Positions 49,885 to 54,027 of a DNA stretch of 54,027 bases are shown here, one piece after another. Positions within the stretch are counted from its first letter, which is position 1. Each line of letters opens with the position of its first letter. This stretch comes from Candidatus Gemmiger faecavium (GTDB lineage Bacteria > Bacillota > Clostridia > Oscillospirales > Ruminococcaceae). The notes below the pieces were generated by a model that ran no database searches, was not told where the DNA came from, and was given only the letters and a program-made list of their open reading frames with translations. Location of the stretch: assembly GCA_019114415.1 (NCBI GenBank), contig DXFO01000054.1, forward strand, positions 1 to 54,027. Reading direction: 5' to 3'. The position numbers were made by a program, and so were the translations under genes.

Positions 49885-51060
49885 TCAGCGTTTCAATTCG
49901 TGCATCACGCCGCAGCCATCCAGGCAGGTGTCCACGCCGAGATACTCACACACGGTGTTGGCGATGGTGCCAAAACAATACCGGGTGCCAAGGTCAACGC
50001 CTTCGCGGATGGGCGCACCGTAAATCAGATACGGAACATATTCCCGGGTGTGATCGGTCGTCTTGGTGTATGCCGGGTCACAGCCGTGATCGGCCGTGAT
50101 CATCAGCACATCGTCCGGCCGCATCTTTTCCATAAATCCGGGCAGCCATGCGTCGAATTCCGCCAGCGCGGCAGCATAGCCCTCCACATCACGGCGATGG
50201 CCGTACAGCATGTCAAAATCCACAAGGTTGACAAATGCCAGGCCCTCAAAATCACGGTCCGCCAGTTCCAGTGTGACTTTCATGCCCTCGGTATTGCCGG
50301 ACGTGCGGATGGTCTCTCCGACGCCCTTGCCAGCAAAAATATCATGGATCTTGCCCACGCCGATGGTGGCAAGACCTGCTTTCTGCAGCACATCCAGCAT
50401 GGTCTCCCGAGGCGGCAGAAGCGAATAGTCGTGGCGGCGGGAAGTGCGCGTAAAGTTTTCGGCTTTGTCGCCCACGAAAGGACGGGCAATGACACGGCCG
50501 ACACCGTATTTTCCCTTCAGCAGTTCTCTGGCCTGCTCACAGATCTGATAGAGCTTTTCGATGGGAACCAGCGCCTCATTGGCAGCGATCTGGAAAACGC
50601 TGTCCGCAGAAGTATAAACGATCAGCGCACCGGTGCGCATATGCTCTTCGCCGTAATCACGAATGACCTGCGTGCCGGAATAAGGTTTGTTGCAGAGGAC
50701 CTGGTAGCCGGTCTTTGCCGTGAATTCATCCAGAAGTTCCTTCGGGAAACCGTCCGGGAAAGTGGGCAGCGGTTCTGCGCTGACCATACCGGCAATCTCC
50801 CAATGACCGATGGTCGTATCCTTGCCGGCGCTTGCCTCCCGCAGGCGGGCGAAGCTGCCGATGGGATGCTCGCAAGGAGTACCGCAGCTGACGCCGTCAA
50901 TGTTGAACAAACCAAGCCGCGCCATATTCTCGCCGCGGAACGCTGGATGTTTTGCAACCGCTGCCAGCGTATTGGTTCCGGCATCGCCAAACTGCTCCGC
51001 ATCCGGTTCTGCACCGATGCCAAAGCTGTCCAGAACAATCAAAAACACACGTTTTGCCAT
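49885..51060 (-). CDS. deoB: Phosphopentomutase
   Basis: Converts (deoxy)ribose 1-phosphate to the 5-phosphate in nucleoside breakdown. The 391-residue protein of the alkaline phosphatase superfamily has the metal ligand in LIVLDSFGIGA, the phosphorylated threonine in KDTTIGHWE, VDFDMLYGHRRD, and MITADHGCDP with C-terminal histidines. The ATG at 51060 has GAAAGG upstream; the frame is open further but lies in the leader. It completes the salvage set with deoD and cdd 16 kb away. Confidence 0.96.
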   Translation of the reverse strand: MAKRVFLIVLDSFGIGAEPDAEQFGDAGTNTLAAVAKHPAFRGENMARLGLFNIDGVSCGTPCEHPIGSFARLREASAGKDTTIGHWEIAGMVSAEPLPTFPDGFPKELLDEFTAKTGYQVLCNKPYSGTQVIRDYGEEHMRTGALIVYTSADSVFQIAANEALVPIEKLYQICEQARELLKGKYGVGRVIARPFVGDKAENFTRTSRRHDYSLLPPRETMLDVLQKAGLATIGVGKIHDIFAGKGVGETIRTSGNTEGMKVTLELADRDFEGLAFVNLVDFDMLYGHRRDVEGYAAALAEFDAWLPGFMEKMRPDDVLMITADHGCDPAYTKTTDHTREYVPYLIYGAPIREGVDLGTRYCFGTIANTVCEYLGVDTCLDGCGVMHELKR

Positions 51061-51159
51061 GTTTTTTCCTTTCTTTTTCATTTTGCCCGGTTGCCCCTGC
51101 GAAAACTCACAGAAAAACTTCCGCACGGGTGGGCAAAATACACATTTGATTCTAGGTCC

Positions 51160-51188
51160 ATTATATCGAAATAAGGGGCATTTGTAAA
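51160..51188 (-). promoter_or_regulatory. Sigma-A promoter of deoB
   Basis: On the minus strand TTTACA (51188-51183) and perfect TATAAT (51165-51160) are 17 bases apart, 100 bases before the deoB ATG. No clear operator is seen. Confidence 0.75.
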
Positions 51189-51591
51189 CGCAGAGTAAGC
51201 ATACTGAAACCTTATTTTACATCGGCTGCCTTCTCTCGCAGGTCGATCGCGCTTCTCTGCCGTTCCCTCGTCCATGCAATATTATTGTTTACGCTTCCGA
51301 CAACGCAGAACTTTTCTGCATATATCCGGGACTTCACCGGTCATATGCTGCGGGTTTATTCGCCAGGGTCAGTTGTCAAGTATTCGTCGGAGAGTCCGGC
51401 TTTGGACACGCATTTCGTAGCCCCTTCCTCCGCTAAATGGTATCCAGAATCATTGTTACTATTCTATATCTGAGACCGTTATTTGACCAGATTTCCCTCC
51501 GCAAGCACAGCGTAACAGAGACATGCACACTGTCAGGAGTTTTGGATTTTGTCTAAATTGCCACAAGGCTGTCAAATCCATGTGTTTCCCC
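51189..51591. other. 403-base gap with no gene seen
   Basis: Between the divergent deoB and pyk promoters. No open frame with a ribosome binding site, no strong hairpin and no known RNA pattern is visible. The base composition is mixed, not markedly AT-rich. Confidence 0.5.
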
Positions 51592-51620
51592 TTGTAGAAT
51601 CCGGGAAAAGATAATATAAT
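51592..51620 (+). promoter_or_regulatory. Sigma-A promoter of pyk-luxS
   Basis: TTGTAG (51592-51597) and perfect TATAAT (51615-51620) are 17 bases apart, 46 bases before the pyk ATG. Confidence 0.75.
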
Positions 51621-51666
51621 TGGATATGCATATTAAAGATCACAATTAAAAACACAGGAGGTTTCC

Positions 51667-53412
51667 ATGCGCAACACGAAAATTGTGTGTACTCTTGGCC
51701 CTTCCACCGATAAAGACGGCGTCCTTCGTGCACTGATCGAAAACGGTATGAATGTGGCACGCTTCAACTTTTCTCACGGCGATTACGATGAACATCGCCG
51801 CCGTTTCGAGGCGCTTCGTTCTTTGTCCAAAGAACTCGACCGCCCTGTTGCCGCTATGCTCGACACCAAAGGCCCCGAGATCCGTCTCGGCACCTTCAAA
51901 AACGGCTCCGAAAATCTGGTTGCCGGCCAGAAGTTCACTCTGACTTCCCGGGAGATCGAGGGCACCAACGAGATCTCTTCCATCACATATAAGGAACTGC
52001 CCCGCGACGTTCAGCCCGGCGGTCGCATTATGCTGGACGACGGCCTGATCTCTCTGCGCATTGAGAACGTGACCGACACCGACATCCACTGCATCGTGGA
52101 GAATGACGGTGTCATCAAGACCAAAAAGGGCGTCAACGTTCCCGGCGTTCATCTCTCCATGCCGTATATGAGCAACCGCGACCGTTCGGACATTCTGTTC
52201 GGCGTGGAACAGGGCTTTGATCTGATCTCCGCCAGCTTTACCCGCTGCGCCCAGGATATTCTGGAGATCCGCCATCTGGTCAATGAGAACGGCGGCAACA
52301 TCCGCATCATTGCCAAAATCGAGAACCAGGAGGGTGTCGACAACATCGACGAGATCCTGAGCGTCGCCGACGGCATCATGGTCGCCCGCGGCGATATGGG
52401 TGTCGAGATCGACTTTGCCGAGATCCCCGCCATCCAGAAGCATCTGATCGACCGCACCATGTCTGCCGGCAAGCTGGTCATCACCGCCACCCAGATGCTC
52501 GACTCGATGATCTCCAACCCCCGTCCCACCCGTGCGGAAATCACCGACGTAGCCAACGCCATTTATGACGGTTCTTCCGCGGTCATGCTCAGCGGCGAAA
52601 CCGCTGCCGGCAAATACCCGGTGGAGGCTCTCAAAGCAATGTCCAAAATTGCGGATACCGCGGAGAGCGATTCCAACTACAACAGCCTGGTCCACCACGC
52701 TCTGAGCGATGACAGCCGGCTGAATATCAGCGCAGCGGTCGCCCATGCAGCCTGCACCACCGCCAGCGACATCCACGCCAGCGCCATCATTACGGTTTCC
52801 AAGAGCGGCGAAACTGCCCGTCTGCTGAGCCGCTGCCGTCCCGAGACTCCAATCATTGCCTGCGTTATGGACGAGCGCGTCCGCCGCCAGCTCAATGCCT
52901 ACTGGGGCATCACGCCGCTCATCATGCCGTATGCGCATTCCACCGACGAAATGATCAGCATGTCCGTCGAGACCGCTGAACAGGCCGGACTGATCCACCC
53001 CGGTGAGATGGTCGTTGTGACTGCCGGTGTCCCCGTGGGCGTTTCCGGCACCACCAACATGATCAAGGTCCATCTGGTGGGAAACAGCCTGCTTTCCGGC
53101 GTGGGCATTGGTACTCTGAACGCCAAGGGCAACGTCTGCGTCTGCCGCACGGCTGCTGAGGCTTCCAAAAAGTTCAAGCCCGGCAACATTCTGGTTGCCC
53201 CCTTTACCAACAATGATTTCCTGCCCTATATGCGCAGCGCCGCTGGCATCATCGTGGAAGAGCCCGGCACCAACAGCCATGCTGCCATTGTCGGTCTCAC
53301 CCTGAACAAGGCCGTTATCGTCGGCGCATCCCATGCCATGCGTATCCTCAACGACGGCGCTCCCGTCCTGATGGATTGTGAGCACGGCATTGTACAGTCG
53401 GTTGCGGAGTGA
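51667..53412 (+). CDS. pyk: Pyruvate kinase with C-terminal PEP-utiliser domain
   Basis: Makes pyruvate and ATP from phosphoenolpyruvate. The 581-residue protein has the barrel with NVARFNFSHGDYDEH, DTKGPEIRLG, IIAKIENQEGVDNIDEIL (catalytic lysine), VARGDMGVEID and ATQMLDSMISNPRPTRAEITDVANAI. The usual C-terminal domain follows, and then an extra domain of about 100 residues with GIIVEEPGTNSHAAIVG, the phosphohistidine-type (PEP-utiliser mobile) domain also found in Bacillus pyruvate kinase. AGGAGG precedes the ATG. Codon use is strongly biased. luxS follows seven bases after the stop. Confidence 0.96.
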   Translation: MRNTKIVCTLGPSTDKDGVLRALIENGMNVARFNFSHGDYDEHRRRFEALRSLSKELDRPVAAMLDTKGPEIRLGTFKNGSENLVAGQKFTLTSREIEGTNEISSITYKELPRDVQPGGRIMLDDGLISLRIENVTDTDIHCIVENDGVIKTKKGVNVPGVHLSMPYMSNRDRSDILFGVEQGFDLISASFTRCAQDILEIRHLVNENGGNIRIIAKIENQEGVDNIDEILSVADGIMVARGDMGVEIDFAEIPAIQKHLIDRTMSAGKLVITATQMLDSMISNPRPTRAEITDVANAIYDGSSAVMLSGETAAGKYPVEALKAMSKIADTAESDSNYNSLVHHALSDDSRLNISAAVAHAACTTASDIHASAIITVSKSGETARLLSRCRPETPIIACVMDERVRRQLNAYWGITPLIMPYAHSTDEMISMSVETAEQAGLIHPGEMVVVTAGVPVGVSGTTNMIKVHLVGNSLLSGVGIGTLNAKGNVCVCRTAAEASKKFKPGNILVAPFTNNDFLPYMRSAAGIIVEEPGTNSHAAIVGLTLNKAVIVGASHAMRILNDGAPVLMDCEHGIVQSVAE

Positions 53413-53419
53413 TGTTGTG

Positions 53420-53881
53420 ATGAAAAGAATCGCAAGCTTTTGTGTGGATCACACCACGCTGATGCCGGGAGTCTATCTTTCCCGTCAGGACGGTGACGTG
53501 CTGACCTGGGATATCCGGATGAAGCGTCCCAATCAGGGGCAGTACCTCTCCCCTGCGGCTGCACATACCCTGGAACATCTGTTTGCCACCTATGCCCGCA
53601 ACAGTGCCTGGTCCGAGCATGTGGTCTATGTCGGCCCCATGGGCTGCCTGACCGGGTTTTATCTGCTGACAACAGGCCTGGATAAAATGCAGGTTCTGGC
53701 ACTGGTCCGTGAATCCTTTGCCTGGATGGCTGAATATGAAGGAGAGATTCCCGGTGCATCGGCACAGGAATGCGGGAACTACCTGATGATGGACCCGGTC
53801 GCCGCCCGCCGTGAGGCTGCGGAGATGCTCCCCGTCTTGAATGCCCTGGGTGTCGAGAAGCCTTTTACCGGGGAGTATTGA
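53420..53881 (+). CDS. luxS: S-ribosylhomocysteine lyase LuxS
   Basis: Cleaves S-ribosylhomocysteine to homocysteine and the AI-2 precursor, in the activated methyl cycle. The 153-residue protein has the metal-binding HTLEH (His49 and His53), the third ligand in QECGNY (Cys119) and the catalytic cysteine in PMGCLTGFYL (Cys77). The ATG at 53420 lies seven bases after the pyk stop, with GCGGAG inside the end of pyk, so it is probably cotranscribed with pyk. The upstream in-frame start at 53378 lies inside pyk and is not supported. Confidence 0.95.
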   Translation: MKRIASFCVDHTTLMPGVYLSRQDGDVLTWDIRMKRPNQGQYLSPAAAHTLEHLFATYARNSAWSEHVVYVGPMGCLTGFYLLTTGLDKMQVLALVRESFAWMAEYEGEIPGASAQECGNYLMMDPVAARREAAEMLPVLNALGVEKPFTGEY

Positions 53882-53903
53882 TTGTCCCTGCGCATTCAAA
53901 TCA

Positions 53904-53928
53904 AAACCACCCGTTGAACGGGTGGTTT
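53904..53928 (+). terminator. Hairpin after luxS
   Basis: AAACCACCCG (53904-53913) and CGGGTGGTTT (53919-53928) form a 10-bp stem with a five-base loop. No T-run follows on the plus strand, so it may terminate weakly or may be the first of three hairpins of a mobile element end. Confidence 0.45.
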
Positions 53929-54027
53929 GAACAGGCCCTATAAGGGCCTATCTCCTGTGGTCGCTCCCTAAAGGGAGCCCTGAAAAGTCTGGCAACCACA
54001 CTTTTACCACGGGCCGCCCCCTACTCG
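53904..54027. mobile_element. Possible end of an IS200/IS605-like element or structured RNA, cut by the window edge
   Basis: Three compact hairpins follow each other: 53904-53928, then AGGCCCT/AGGGCCT (53933-53949, three-base loop), then GCTCCCT/AGGGAGC (53963-53978, two-base loop). Subterminal imperfect-palindrome hairpins like these are typical of IS200/IS605-family ends and of the guide RNA of their TnpB. No transposase is visible in the remaining 50 bases, so the call depends on sequence outside the window. Confidence 0.35.

Noticed and set aside
51646-53385. A 579-codon minus-strand open frame opposite pyruvate kinase.
   Set aside because: Same cause: a mirror of the biased pyk codons. 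No ribosome binding site and no recognisable domain.
1-54027. CRISPR arrays, prophage or integrated plasmid.
   Set aside because: No regularly spaced direct repeats, integrase, phage structural or replication-initiation genes were seen. Gene content is core chromosome throughout.

Overview
The window is a 54 kb stretch of core chromosome from a GC-rich, low-redundancy member of the class Clostridia. The best fit is the Oscillospiraceae/Ruminococcaceae (relatives of Faecalibacterium, Subdoligranulum or Gemmiger). This rests on the Firmicutes gene order (yqfC-yqfD-phoH-ybeY-dgkA-era-yqzL-recO; scpA-scpB-DUF2953-gerW), the zinc-ribbon form of L28, AGGAGG-type ribosome binding sites, frequent TTG starts and conventional sigma-A promoters. 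The genus is an inference. No prophage, CRISPR array or resistance island is visible.

Layout. 36-1268: tRNA-Arg(CCT) with its own promoter, and queA. 1290-6365: a lysine operon (asd-dapA-dapB, a CapA-family protein, a stand-alone aspartokinase-like ACT protein) behind a clear lysine riboswitch. 6400-8754: a radical SAM gene divergent from a TetR-family regulator, with an operator-like inverted repeat over the radical SAM promoter. 8832-17663 (minus): a long housekeeping and sporulation run, yqfC-yqfD-phoH-ybeY-dgkA-era-yqzL-recO-mutS2 plus an unrecognised 311-residue protein. 17736-19951: ylbJ, a small cysteine-rich protein and a DUF2238-like membrane protein. 20068-24551: tRNA-Thr(CGT), DAHP synthase, pyrBI with an adjacent GntR/UTRA regulator, and nth. 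24711-30414: rarA, a Fur/PerR-family regulator, a GHL10-type lipoprotein-like hydrolase, an esterase and pta. 30551-34344 (minus): purine nucleoside phosphorylase, cytidine deaminase and two BMP-family nucleoside-binding lipoproteins. 34495-36937: a radical SAM activase-like enzyme and a DUF6056-like membrane protein. 37186-40386 (minus): a three-gene set with the subunit composition of a biotin transcarboxylase (carboxyltransferase, biotin carrier, OadA/5S-like subunit). 40551-44647 (minus): M50 protease, scpA, scpB, DUF2953, gerW and a pseudouridine synthase. 44888-46622: L28, a DUF4250 protein and an ATP-grasp enzyme. 46703-51060 (minus): deoB, a YdcF-like protein, an esterase-like protein and a second DUF6056-like membrane protein. 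51667-53881: pyruvate kinase and luxS. The right edge (53904-53978) holds three compact hairpins that could be the end of a mobile element continuing outside the window.

How it works together. Lysine/diaminopimelate synthesis, nucleoside salvage (deoD, cdd, deoB, BMP lipoproteins) and de novo pyrimidine synthesis (pyrBI) are all represented. Central metabolism appears as pyk, pta and the biotin carboxyltransferase set. Several sporulation-linked genes (yqfC, yqfD, ylbJ, gerW) are intact, and a sigma-E-like promoter precedes yqfCD. No single undescribed system dominates. The most interesting places are the radical SAM/TetR pair with its operator, the free-standing ACT protein in the lysine operon, the divergent carboxyltransferase, the unrecognised gene after mutS2, the envelope-type cluster at 45-51 kb and the hairpin array at the right edge.
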